From the NCBI GenBank assembly GCA_001051155.2, contig JYIP02000006.1:4030001-4094000 (forward strand): DNA of 64,000 nt, given 5' to 3'. The DNA is from Chrysoporthe austroafricana. Taxonomy: Eukaryota > Ascomycota > Sordariomycetes > Diaporthales > Cryphonectriaceae. Positions 36,380 through 46,963 of the stretch are shown here, piece by piece (the first letter of the stretch is position 1; every line of letters starts with the position of its first letter). The notes below the pieces were generated by a model, which saw only the letters and a list, made by a program, of their open reading frames with translations, ran no database searches and was not told the origin of the DNA. The position numbers were made by a program, and so were the translations under genes.

Positions 36380-37760
36380 TAGAATGCACCTCTTTAGGCA
36401 TGCGCTTATTTAATATTGAAATAACCTTGGGTTATTGGCGCAGTTACTGCTATAGCCTTCTTAGGAAAAGGCACTCTTCTGGGTCTTCCCGGGTTTACCT
36501 TCGCATTCCCTTCCTTAATTATATTTGCCGATATCGAATGCCTTAAGATATTCTCGTCGAGGATATCGCTATATATACGCCTTGTCCATTGGGCAGGGTT
36601 ATAAGTTGCTAATACTGGGATCTCCTTATCTGAAATTTCGCTTGGATTTTGTCGCTTCTGCTAAGCGATAGTAATGAAGTCGTCAAATATAAGTATTGCA
36701 GAAAGAGTAATTGGGAGAAATCCCGGAAAGAAATCAGCGTATAACCTATAAACTAGGAGCTCGCTATCTCGTTCGATAAGTATAGCAATTCGTACAAAAT
36801 ACTTTTATCGGATTTTATTTCCCTTCTTTATTAATATTCGGCTTCTCCCTTTCTAAGACTTATTAATAGCATAAGAGTCCATTATTATGCTGCAAAGTAG
36901 TATCCTATATAGAAACTTGAAGCAGATTGCAAAGTAATTAAGTAAATGATAGAGTCGGTCGTAAAATCGGTAAATAATTAGATTTTGAAGAAATTCTAGA
37001 GAGTTTGAGTTCAGGTATTAGAAACCTGGGAACAGGATAGGCTTTTATATTCCCCAAAAAGTGCTTAGGGCAAGCTGGAAAAGCATTTCGGCCTTCCTAG
37101 CAGCGCATGCCGGGCTCGTACTTGCGTTTATTGGTTCAGGAAACGCTATTGCTATTTAGAAAATATGCTGCAAGGTATAAAGGACGCTAATAATAAGGGC
37201 AATACTATTGGCCTGATCTAAGCGATAAGTATTTACCCCTATCTATAAATATTCTCGGCGCTTAAATGCTGCCGAAATAATATATATTCTTCTTTAATCT
37301 ATAGAAATATCTAGACCTTTAGCAACAGAAACCGAACCCTTTTTCGGTATAAAGCTCGCTTTAATATCTTGAGATTTTATTCACGGACTATTTGCCTTAG
37401 CTTTGCTTCCTTACTCATATTATCCTCAAATTCTTCCACGATTATAATATACTGTACCGAAACCTTATAACATCTCCTCGCACAATGATAAGTTTGTAAT
37501 AATCGGCTTGTAAAGGAACAGAATTTGCGCCAAATGCGCGGATATAATATCGGTAATGCTTCCCGATCCGGGCTCGCTGCATATTCTTAAAGGAGCAAGG
37601 GTTATGGATATCGATATCGGGGAGGCTGGCAGCAGCGGGGTGGGCTACGAGGGGGTAAGTGGCGGAATGGGCTGCGAGGGAGTGGGTGGCAGGAATGCTA
37701 GAACCTAAAGCAGTAATGCCTAGAACGGTAATACTTGGAGCTATAATTCCGAAAAAGAGG
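36380..37760 (-). other. Unrecognised decayed region with G-rich island
   Basis: The minus strand reads toward 36400 as IYSDILDENILRHSISANII and GNAKVNPGRPRRVPFPKKA, the latter resembling a basic AT-hook-like tail. At 37615-37720 a G-rich imperfect repeat (GGGGTGGGCTACGAGGGGGT-like) stands out from AT-rich surroundings. No family is recognised. Confidence 0.3.
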
Positions 37761-37919
37761 ATCTATATAGCTAAAATAAGCGCCCATTATACCGTAAAAC
37801 GGGCATTTCATATCAAATAAATAATATGAAATGCGTGCTTTATATTCTAACTAGCATTATATCTGTACGTGCATTCTAGATAATAATTTTTAAAATTCAG
37901 TTTTCGAATTCCCCTTTTC

Positions 37920-39660
37920 TAGTTTAGACTATTTCCCAAAGTCGATATCAAATTCCATATCTCGCAATCGCCGCTTATGCAACTTTGTTATTGATACGTA
38001 TTTTAGGGGCTTAAACTCAAGCTTTCGTATAGCAATAGCTCTACTTTTGCCAACAATCTCTTTTGTCCGGCAAGCAAATAAGCTATTGCCGTATGCTGGA
38101 ATTAGTTAATCGGGTATATCCTCAATTACCTTCTAAATAAGGGGCTTACTCAATATTATAGCTTCTCTTGCAATATTTTTCGTCTCGGTTATAACCATTC
38201 CGGAAAGTAAGCCTGGCTATTCCTGTTCACTAATCTCCTTCTCTATCCAGCCAGCTTTATCGGGAATATAGACTTTGGGCTCGAAACTTGTCGAATATAA
38301 TACCCATACCATCAAGAATGCCTTTTCAGAAGATTAGATGAAATCCCGGCCAGATAACAAGAGCGACCTACTCGTAAAATACTTTGCAGCTTCGTTCCGC
38401 CTTTCCCCTTCCCCACTTTGATATCGCATAGGGCCCTCAAATATGCCGAAACCTATAAAAGTTGAATATTCGTATCCAATTTCCAGATCAAGTCAACTTT
38501 ACGCGTTTTATTACCATAAAAGCTATAGCTACAGCTACTATCCTGTTTATTATATTTCCGCCTCTTTACGAGCGATAAGATATAAGGCAGCACCCCAGCA
38601 ATACTAACGCCCTTTGCAACGAGCATAATAAGGTCGAAATGTCCCATTTGGAAACTCTGGCCATACGGACTGTTAAGAATTACGTTTATAGAATTATTTC
38701 TCTGGAATATCCGACTTAATGCCGGGGCTATGCTAGGCTAATAGACAATAAAAGAGAAATTTCGCATCCAATCCTTGGACTCTGGATCCTAAAATGCAAC
38801 TAGTAATAAGTAGCTCTAAAAGCGGTATCGAAACGATAAATCCGGAAATCGTACGTAAAAGTAAATACCCGGACGGGTCTCAATCCTATAATTGGATCGT
38901 ATCCAGATTTAAGCGACTTCGTCTAGCATAGCTGACTGAATTATATATACGCGCCCTCAATACATTTTCCGCAATATCATTATCGCAATCGAGATTATGA
39001 AAAGAGCCCCGCTGAAAAGGCAAAGAATAATAATGAAAGATTTCAAGCATATCAAGAGCAAGACATATCTAGTCGATATCCCGAAAGCGATTATAGCGAG
39101 CGCCAAATGAGAATAACGAAAAATATTAGGGCCTTGCTTTCGGAATGGAAATATTGAAAAGACTATAATGATTATTAGAGCTCTAATAGCAGAAATACCG
39201 AGTTTCCCGGCCAGAGTGCTAAGGTCCAGAGCATGCTACCGTAAAACGCTATAAAGAACAGCTTCTACCATAACGACCCTACCGAGCCAGTAATACGCCA
39301 AATAATACGTATATAAGGCCATACTGAAAGCATTTGCAAAGATATTCGTACGGCTTCCAATATATAGCGGGACGAGGTTAATAATTGCAGAAACAGCAAA
39401 GCCTTAAGGAAAGTCGAAAGCGCAAACGACAGCATTAGCTGCAAGAAAAATAACGATACCGCATGCCTGTAAAGTAGTTATTCCTAATTCGCTCTACGCG
39501 CTTCGAATTATCAGAATCGGGTATCTGATATATAGTATAAGCTATCGAGCAATAGCATATATTTTCCTATAGCACCTATTAAGCAATAAGAGAGCAATAA
39601 GGCTTCCGATTGCAATTGCATAATAATAGGTCGGCTTTATGCTTGCTATATAATAAGTGG
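37920..39660 (-). pseudogene. Ferric reductase (NOX/FRE family) relic
   Basis: On the minus strand one frame, broken by Gln-type stops, runs about 570 codons. It starts with an N-terminal membrane helix (YYYAIAIGSLIALLLLNRCY) and then several more. The heme-helix segment reads YYLAYYWLGRVVMVEAVLY, where HRWLGR and LHS are expected, so two heme-ligand-type His residues are Tyr. RYSHLALAIIAFGIS follows. The FAD region is TRPGIYFYVRFPDLSF, and the NAD region is INVILNSPYGQS then LIMLVAKGVSIAGVLPYIL. Ferric reductases move electrons from NADPH via FAD and heme to Fe3+ at the plasma membrane. They are a named Starship cargo class. Confidence 0.82.
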
Positions 39661-39860
39661 ACCGCTCTGAAGCTCTTAAGTCTGGGGCACAGAAGTATAT
39701 GCTTTTACGATTTTATCTAAGTTCTAAATATCTCGAGCTAGTTTTACAGTTTCTAATCTCGAATTTTAATACCGATTCTTATAAATTGCTCGTATTCCGT
39801 CGTTCTAGTATTTGGAAAAAAGCAAGCTTTTCAGCATAGCTTCCAATAGTTAGCGACCAG

Positions 39861-40352
39861 GCCATGCCTTGCAAGTAAAAGGCACCTCGCCGCTGCCGTC
39901 TAAAAACATTGACTTTGCTATTAGTATATAAAACATTCTCTCGCATAGACGGCAGGGCAACCGTCCAGAGCCTTCCAGATCTCCCCCGGCTCCTGGACCT
40001 CCTCTAGCCCCTAGACCTCTTCCACCTCCTCGCAATCCTCCAGCTCCAGCTCCAAGCCATGCCTTGCAAGTAGAAGGCACCCCGCTGCTGCCGTCTAAAA
40101 ATATTAACTCTGCTATTAATACACAAAACATTCTCTCGTATGGACGGCGGGGCAACCGTCCAGAGCCTTCCAGACCTCCCCCGGCTCCTGGACCTCTTCC
40201 AGCCCCTAGACCTCCTCCACTTCCTCGCAATCCTCCAGCTCCAGCTCCAAGCCATGCCTTGCAAGTAGAAGACACCCCGCCGCCGCTATCTAAAAATATT
40301 AACTCTGCTATTAATACGCAAAATATTCTCCCGTATGGACGGCAGGGCAATC
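39861..40352. repeat. 195-bp tandem repeat, Pro-rich coding
   Basis: Copies start at 39861, 40056 and 40251, each with GCCATGCCTTGCAAGTA-AAG. Two full units and about half a third are present. The period is exactly 195 bp (65 codons). In the plus-strand frame it encodes a Pro/Ala-rich segment plus a conserved KNINSAINTQNIL block. Copies are about 90 percent alike by eye and stay GC-rich. Confidence 0.9.
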
Positions 40353-41159
40353 GTTCAGGACCTTCAAATATTACAGAAGCTGTTCCTGGAATAGCACTTC
40401 AAACAAATATTACAGGCAGCGCTGTACTAGCACCCGCGCCAGGTCCTACAGTACAGCTACCGCAAAATAACATTGCAAGCAGCGCTATATCTATCTTCAG
40501 TAATATAAACAATACTATTAATAAAATATTCTCAAGTATAGGCCTTAATAGGAATATACTACCCCTCGCGAAAACTTCTAAACTATTTGCAAGTCGATAA
40601 GCACTAGCGAACTCAGAAATGAAAAATAACTAAACTAATCAAATTAATGCATATAATATATATACCAACCAAAGTCAGAGAAATGACAATTAAGGAAGCT
40701 ACTATATAGGAAGTAATAACAACCAAATGCAAGCTAGTTACTAAGCAAGTAGCTATAATATTGCAGCTAATGGGAATAGCTAGCAAGCCAGTAGCCAAGA
40801 ACTTCAGAACAGTAGAACCGATATGCAAGCTTAATTAGAGCATATAAATGCCGAAACGATTAGAAACCATCTTACAAATGCCCGTCCTAATTCTAGATAA
40901 GACCCAAGCCCTGAAAACTATATATCGGAAGATATGGATATGCCAGATACAGGGTCTGCATATGGAAATAGCAACTTAATCGACCTGAATCCGGAAAATA
41001 CAGTTAGCGCATACGATATATATAATACGGATAGCGCGTACAATACGGATAGTCCGTACAATACGGGTAGTACATACAATACGGGTAATACGAGTAGCGC
41101 AAGTAACCCGTATAATAACCCTAGGTATAACCCGTATATCGACCAGTTTTTGCAAGAAG

Positions 41160-41287
41160 AGAATAATCCGGTCAACCTTCCAAATAACCCGGCTAACCTT
41201 CCAAATAACCCGGCCAACTTTCCAAACAACCCGGTCAATCTTCCAAACAACCCGGTCAACCTTCCAAACGACCCGGATAACCCGGAT
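41160..41287 (+). repeat. 21-bp coding repeat (NNPVNLP)
   Basis: About six units of 21 bp (AACCCGGTCAACCTTCCAAA-like) encode Asn-Asn-Pro-Val/Ala-Asn-Leu-Pro. They sit just after 18-bp units encoding Tyr-Asn-Thr-Asp/Gly-Ser-x at about 41035-41100. Both arrays are in the same frame as the Pro-rich repeats upstream. Confidence 0.85.
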
Positions 41288-41519
41288 AATCAGGATTTAT
41301 CTTCATTATCGTCTAATAATAATAATGCGAATATTTATATTAAATTCCGCGACCCCGATATTAGAAATATATATAGTCGTTATATAAAGGTGCGCGCTAA
41401 AGTTATAAGGTTTTTGGCTATAAAAGGCAAGATAGTTATTGAGCTTTCCTTGCTAAATATAGAAGGCTGGATAAAGCATTTCACTATATCGTACAGAGAA
41501 TACGGAATTCGCTAAGGCG

Positions 41520-42345
41520 GATTTAACCCCTTTGCCAAACCGAGAAGCGGGCGCTTAACGAATATCGAGAAGCTGCATAAGCTAAAAAAGAAAAGAATAA
41601 GGAAACCCGAAATTACTGGAATAACGAGCATACCGGTATACGTAATGCAACTGCAAGCAAATCCAATATACTATTTGCGTTTAGAATTGCCAAAAAGGCT
41701 TCAGTAATACAGTAAGTCAGATACCGAAGCGGTTTGGGGCAGTATGCAAGGGCGCATACAGGAATACTAGTATAGATCGGGGCAAGAAAACCCATTTAAG
41801 CCTCGACCGGCTCCAGAGCGGGCATACTTGCAGCATATCGCGCTTACGAATGGGAAATAAGATAAATACGACCTTCAAGTGCGTGCGAAGGCTTTACGCA
41901 ATTATTAGCGCTAGGATAAGTATATTGTTTCCTTTTCCATTTTCTAGATTGCTCCTTTTCCAGAATCAGATTCTTTTTCGATCTCTATTCTGCTATTTAC
42001 TCAAATTGACCGCATATCTTATTATACAAATATAAGTCCAAGTAATTATTTGTATATATATTCCCTATAGTTCTTCCCTTATACTGGAGGTTGTAAGAAG
42101 AAAAAAGCCTTATCTTTTATGAAATACCGTATATTTTGATCTAACGCAAAGTCAGGCCGATAATTGGAACGAGTTTGCCGATAGCTTTAGCCTATTATCC
42201 CCCGCTTCCTGCTATCCGTAAGTACGCCGCTTTCATACGATCTTTAACCTAAGAACTTGCAGTAATGATATCTGCCCATATATATAAGCAAGGCTATCCC
42301 GAATCTAAAGCTTTCCAAGAGTTCCGCTAACTAAACGAGCATTAA
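41520..42345. other. Decayed region without a supported gene
   Basis: Short plus-strand pieces read after the low-complexity gene (a basic KLKKKRIRKPE-like stretch at about 41580-41610). Frames shift often and no family signature is visible. From about 41930 the DNA is TA-rich. Confidence 0.4.
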
Positions 42346-43330
42346 TTGGCTTCCAACCTTATTGAGTATTGCCAACCTCGTGCCGATCCTAAATCCTTCA
42401 AGCCCATTCTGCCACTTTACATTCCGGCAAGCAAGTATTCAGTTTCGGTTTCCGGGATTATAAATACGAGCGCCCGAACTCTAAAAGCAAGTATCTGGAT
42501 TCTGGCTTATAACGGACGCTATCCTATAAGGCAGCTGCTTTTACTTACGGAAAGCCGGCTAAGAGATATGCGCTACCGACTTATCATAACCTCCCGGACT
42601 TCGCTGCCGCTTTCACCCATATCTATTTCAAACTCACTTACGCTTTGGCCCGACTTGCGTACGGATAAGCGCGAATTACTTGCCCTTGCTACCGCTATCT
42701 TAGCTGGGAAAGCAAACCGAATGCGCAGCCTTATCGGTATAGGGATCGGACTCATATTAACCCACCACTGGGTTCTCTACGAAGCCTATCTTCAAAAGAT
42801 ATATATAGTCGATATCCTATTGCCTAGCCAGCATATCGACTTCAATGCCATCATCCCTAATACGAGCAGTAATCCTTTTCTCTTCTTCATCTTGCGAACC
42901 TTTTCATCCTGTTTTATAATAGGGGAAAAAGTCGCAATTGTTATACGGCTGCTAGATAATAGTATAAATCCTTATCTACTCGATCGTTTCGGACAAACAA
43001 TGCTGCATATTGCTGCGGGGCTAGGACCTAATAGCGATACTCTCCTCTCACTTTTGCTCGGAATACCGGCAAGGGCGTATATCAACTTTCAGAACAGCTT
43101 TCTAAATACGCTACTCGCAGCTGCTATCCTTTCGGACCATTACAAGGCCGCTCGGGTTCTTCTGGAGCATAGCGCGGATATAAATGTAAAGATAGAACTG
43201 GGAAGACCTGCGGTATAGCTCGCGCTCCGGCGAGGCAATATAGAAATAATCGATTTATTGCGAGCATATAGCGCAGACTTGGATATTGATTTGCCTTATA
43301 ATATGAATTGTAAGCAATAATATAAGGAAT
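42346..43330 (+). pseudogene. Ankyrin-repeat protein, partly open
   Basis: A 290-codon open frame (42346-43218) is the longest uninterrupted frame in the AT-rich block. The N-terminal half has no known motif. From about residue 225 it reads DRFGQTMLHIAAGLGPNSDT, then ILSDHYKAARVLLEHSADIN, a stop at a Gln-like site, then LALRRGNIEIIDLLRAYSAD. These are clear ankyrin repeats (G-x-T-x-LHIAA, VxLLLEHGADIN). Ankyrin arrays mediate protein binding and often form the C-terminus of fungal NLR or kinase proteins. No NACHT domain is visible upstream. Confidence 0.6.
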
Positions 43331-43387
43331 TTAATATTTCAATAAATATAGCAAACATATCGGAAGATCTCTTTTATTATATAGAAA

Positions 43388-44700
43388 CTAGCTAGTATCT
43401 TGGGGGAAAAGCAAATCCCGAACTATAACCCCAGTCTTTCTATCCAGAAGCATTTGGAAAACGGCATCTTCCCTATTATTGCTCGGCAAGACTATCGTAA
43501 TATTGAATAATGCTTTATTTGGATTTAGTTCTTTGTAGATCACTTCCCCCAAGAAGCTCTTTAGCCTGTCTTCCTTTGCAGTATATAAGAGTAATGATAT
43601 TGGCGATTCGATCAGGGTATCGCCTTGGCCGAAATAGATAATGCTGCTATAGATCTCGATCCTGTACTGGAAGAGTATTTCCGCCGCAAAACCAATATAT
43701 TCCTTCGCTATAGTTACTTTCAGAAAATATCTATCGCTATTGCTATCGTTCGGAAGGAGCATTTCGATTTTGGCAAATCGTTTACGGCCTCGAAAATACC
43801 TTTTAATTATCAACTCAAGACCTAATAATAACGAAAATAAGGATTTGACAAATAAGTCCGTATATACTATACCAGTATTGACGTAACTATCCCAATACAT
43901 GCTAGCATTTATATCGAATATAAATATTAGATTATCTAACAGAATATCGAATTCCGAACCCATATTGCCATTTTGCATAACGCTATTGGCTTAGTTTCCT
44001 GGGAACTGGTCGTAAGGAGCTTGATTGCTGCTAATATGATTGCCAATCTGGTCGCCAGTCTATATAGCGCTTTCGGAAAGGTCGTTAAAGGGCTAGTCTC
44101 TTGAAAACTGGTTATAAGGAGCTTGGTTGCTGCCAGTATAATCGCTAGTCTGGTTGCCAGTCTGTATAGCGCTTTCGGAAAGGTCGTTAGGGGGCTGGTC
44201 TTTTGGGAACTAGTCATAAAGAGCTTAGTCGCTGCCAGCATAATCGCCAGTCTGGTCGCTAGTCTGCATAACTGTATCTTATCAGCCCTGCTCTAACCCT
44301 AAGTTTAATTAAGCCGATTGACTTACGAAGCTTTTGGGTCTTCTTGCGCTAGAAATATTGGGCAAGATAATTGCATATTTCTGTATTAAGGCTGGATTGG
44401 ACTTTGCATGCCAGCCATTTCTGTAACTCTAAGTCCATACATTTAATCTTATCCAATAATCTCTGGCATGCAATAGAGCGCTTTCTGTAACGATGCCCCT
44501 GAATATGGCTATATCGCTCGATAATATTAAAAGCATGCCATGCCTCTTTGCTCCCGGCATCTAGAAAGCGTGCTGGAATCGAGTTGTCAGGGATTGTATC
44601 GAAAGCTATATATTCGATACGAAACTAGCATATAATTCTGAAATGGTCGTATACCTGGTCGGCGAGTTCTTTTACAGCCAAGTTACTAAAATGAATTGAA
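43388..44700 (-). pseudogene. Unrecognised protein with 34-residue tandem repeats
   Basis: The minus-strand frame begins near 44700 (FDTIPDNSIPARFLDAGSKE, HGHRYRKR-like helix, LQKWLACKVQSSLNTEICNY). It passes three 102-bp repeats and continues into an open 196-codon C-terminal part (43388-43978). That part contains ANK-like segments (ESPISLLLYTAKEDRLKSFL). Stops in the repeats lie at Gln sites (NQAPYNQF, DQPPNDLSESAIQTGNQ). It converges on the ankyrin gene at 42346. The family is not known to me. Confidence 0.45.
44004..44275 (-). repeat. 102-bp tandem repeat (34 codons), ~2.7 copies
   Basis: Repeat starts are spaced exactly 102 bp (44004, 44106, 44208, at the AACTGGT/AACTAGT motif). The minus-strand frame in phase with the following 196-codon ORF encodes a Gln/Asn/Ser/Asp-rich 34-residue unit. 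Confidence 0.85.
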
Positions 44701-44719
44701 ATTATAATTCCAAAATTGA

Positions 44720-45480
44720 CCAATGCTAACGAAATAGCATAAGGTTAACAATAACGAAGGTCGGAACAGGAAAGATAACGTTCGGGTTAAAGCATAACCT
44801 TTATATAAATGAAATATATAAGAAAGCTGCTTTCGGAAATAATAATATATAGCTAATAAAGCGATACCGCGAGATTACTGGAAGAGTTGCGGGCTTTTGT
44901 ATACTAGATACTAATACGATACAAGTAGCTGTTTATTAGCCCCTTTATCCGAACTTAGCCCGAAATTAACCTTAGCTCTTAACCTTAGCTATAGCGAATC
45001 TCCGACCTTGCAAATCCCGAAACCACCCAAATAGACCTCAAAACCTGTAAGCACAGTCGCTTGCCCATTACAAGTATCGTACTTCTCGATCGGCATTATT
45101 ATATTGCTAGATATATAAATCCAGACAGAATATGCCTTCCAGTATATTATTTGTCCTATCCCGACAACCCATTGCCTTGCAAAACGGACATCCTTAAAGC
45201 CTAGCTTGAATACCTTTGTAAGTAATTCGATATGGACTGAACTAAGCTATAGATTAATTAGAGATCGTTTGATAAGAAGGATTTCGGTTAATATATTTTG
45301 ATATACTATTATAAATCAAATTTAGCCGTTAAAGGGAACGTTTAGAATAAAGCTAACTTGCTTCCTTCACTTCCGACTTCTTGCAAAATAATAATATGTC
45401 TTAGCTCGTACTCATGCAATGAGAAATTGAGAAGTAAAATTTCTATTCAATCAGGTCTGGGCCCATATAACCTGTAACCT
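44720..45480. other. No gene supported
   Basis: AT-rich decayed DNA with short frames on both strands. I see no family motif and no strong repeat. Confidence 0.4.
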
Positions 45481-45512
45481 TTATATAGATCTTTATATAT
45501 AAGACTTTTGCG

Positions 45513-45890
45513 CGCCCCTTTAATGCGCCCTTTAATGCGCCCTTCAGTACGCCCCTTTCTGCATAGGACTTTTATGCGCCCTTTAGTACGCCCCTTAATG
45601 CGCCCCTTTCTGCATAGGACTTTTATACGCCCCTTAATGCGCCCCTTAATGCGCTCCTTAATGCGCCCCTTTCTGCATAGGACTTTTATGCGCCCCTTAA
45701 TGCGCCCCTTAATGCGCCCCTCAATGCGCCCCTCAGTACGCCCCTTAATGCGCCCCTTAGTGCGCCCCTTAGTGCGCCCCTCAATGCGCCCCTCAGTACG
45801 CCCCTTAATGCGCCCCTCGATACGCCTTTTAATACGCCCCTTAATGCGCCCCTTAATGCGCCTTTCAGTCCGCCTTTCAGCCTGCCCCTT
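45513..45890. repeat. 12-bp minisatellite, unit CTTAATGCGCCC, with higher-order units
   Basis: About 30 units of CTTAATGCGCCC and variants (CTCAATGCGCCC, CTCAGTACGCCC, CTTAGTGCGCCC). In the first 170 bp a longer module (TTTCTGCATAGGACTTTTATG) recurs three times. The unit differs from the 16.77-kb array mainly at AGCA versus AATG, and shares the 12-bp length and CGCCC end. The Arg/Pro-rich open frames across it are by-products. Confidence 0.9.
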
Positions 45891-46088
45891 AATCCTGGAT
45901 ATTTATCCTGTCTATAATATAAATTTAAAATATATTCTCATTCAAGAAGAACAATTCCTACTATTTTACAGCCCTTGCAAATTACAAACCTTCCTGCCAA
46001 ATACTTTTTACAAAATCAGGATAACTGTTACGACTATTACGATTATCTCGACCATTATAAAAGTAAGCCATTTAAATACCCGCTATAA

Positions 46089-46678
46089 ATGTATTTAGCT
46101 TATAGCAGGCTTAGGAATTTCGGTTCGCTCGCAAGACTTATTTGTTGCAAAGGGAACAGATCTCCAATAACCTATATACCTTCCGGCTCGATATTCTTCG
46201 GAAAGTCTCCCGTTTCCCCGGGCTGCTTCTGCCATTTATATACCGAGACCCTAAGCAATCCTTGCCTGAATCGATTATTATCAAGGAAACGAACGACCTT
46301 CCTCGTACATTGCGGATCTTCAAGCTGCTCGAGCAAGTCCAAAGCTCCTGTATTCCTATTTGTTTCGGTAATTCCTTATATAATAGAAAGCCAAATCTTA
46401 TCTTGGAAGATATCAGAAAGCAACCACTTAACAAAATTTCCTTATACGTCCTGCTTAACCCGCAAATATATAAGGTAGAAGGGTATATAACGGCCGATCT
46501 TGTTTATCCTGACCTGGTCCAGAGATTCAAGCATATATATATAAGGCTGACAGAAAAAGGTATTGAGCTTGGAAATCCGCGACTGCAGCAATTTCTCTGG
46601 AATCCTCGTAACGTAATAGCAATTGGCATGGAATATGCGGGTAAGAGTCCTTATGCTATTCGAAACAATTAGCGTAAT
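46089..46678 (+). pseudogene. Kinase-like fold fragment (tentative)
   Basis: An open frame reads LLPFIYRDPKQSLPESIIIK, then RIFKLLEQVQSSCIPICFGN, LILEDI, then a C-terminal LTEKGIELGNPRLQQFLWNP and NVIAIGMEYAGKSP. The spacing recalls fungal kinase-like/aminoglycoside-kinase-fold proteins: a beta strand LILEDI as hinge, then HGD-x3-NFLWNP and a V-x-DFE-x-A box. In this copy the catalytic Asp is replaced (ELGNPRL, IGMEYA). It lacks the N-terminal ATP-binding loop. The assignment is uncertain. Confidence 0.4.
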
Positions 46679-46963
46679 TTGAGCAGCCTTCTCTTGCTAA
46701 TTTTAGACAAGATTTACGAAAAGAGGCCATACTTAAAGAGCATATGCCGGTATCCTCTCTAAGTTTTGTATTTAGTTTCTGTTAACTATTTACTAGCCTT
46801 ATTATATCTCTATTGTTTTGGAATACCTCGTACTATTATTCAGCAATTTGATATAGAATTCAAGCCGTTTTACTTTAATAATTTATTTCGGTTTCGTTAA
46901 CAATTATTGGAATTAGCAAAATAAGAGCGGATAAGTAATATTATATTTGAAAACAGATAAGTT

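Larger units (their letters stand above)
39861..41515 (+). pseudogene. Low-complexity Pro/Gln/Asn-rich protein relic
   Basis: A single plus-strand frame runs from the 195-bp repeats to 41515. Open parts are 40064-40600 and 40934-41515 and are in phase. Between them, TAA and TAG fall in a Gln/Asn/Ser-rich context (NNQMQASY stop ASSYNIAANGNS stop QASSQELQNS). The parent was therefore probably Gln-rich, with CAA and CAG turned into stops. The later part has 18-bp units (YNTDSA-type) and 21-bp units (NNPVNLP) at 41160-41290. A more ordered tail follows (YSRYIKVRAKVIRFLAIKGK). A disordered, possibly regulatory or prion-like protein; no family is recognised. Confidence 0.6.

Noticed and set aside
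40004..40350. Gly-rich minus-strand ORFs across the 195-bp repeat
   Set aside because: They are shadows of the Pro-rich plus-strand frame, which extends in phase for another 1.2 kb.
33397..43330. NLR (NACHT/NB-ARC) gene as Starship cargo
   Set aside because: Ankyrin repeats are visible twice, but I found no P-loop GxxGxGKT/S or NACHT motif nearby, so I call them ankyrin relics only.
45508..45900. Arg/Pro-rich (MRPLMRP) protein
   Set aside because: It is a by-product of the 12-bp minisatellite CTTAATGCGCCC, not a basic DNA-binding protein.
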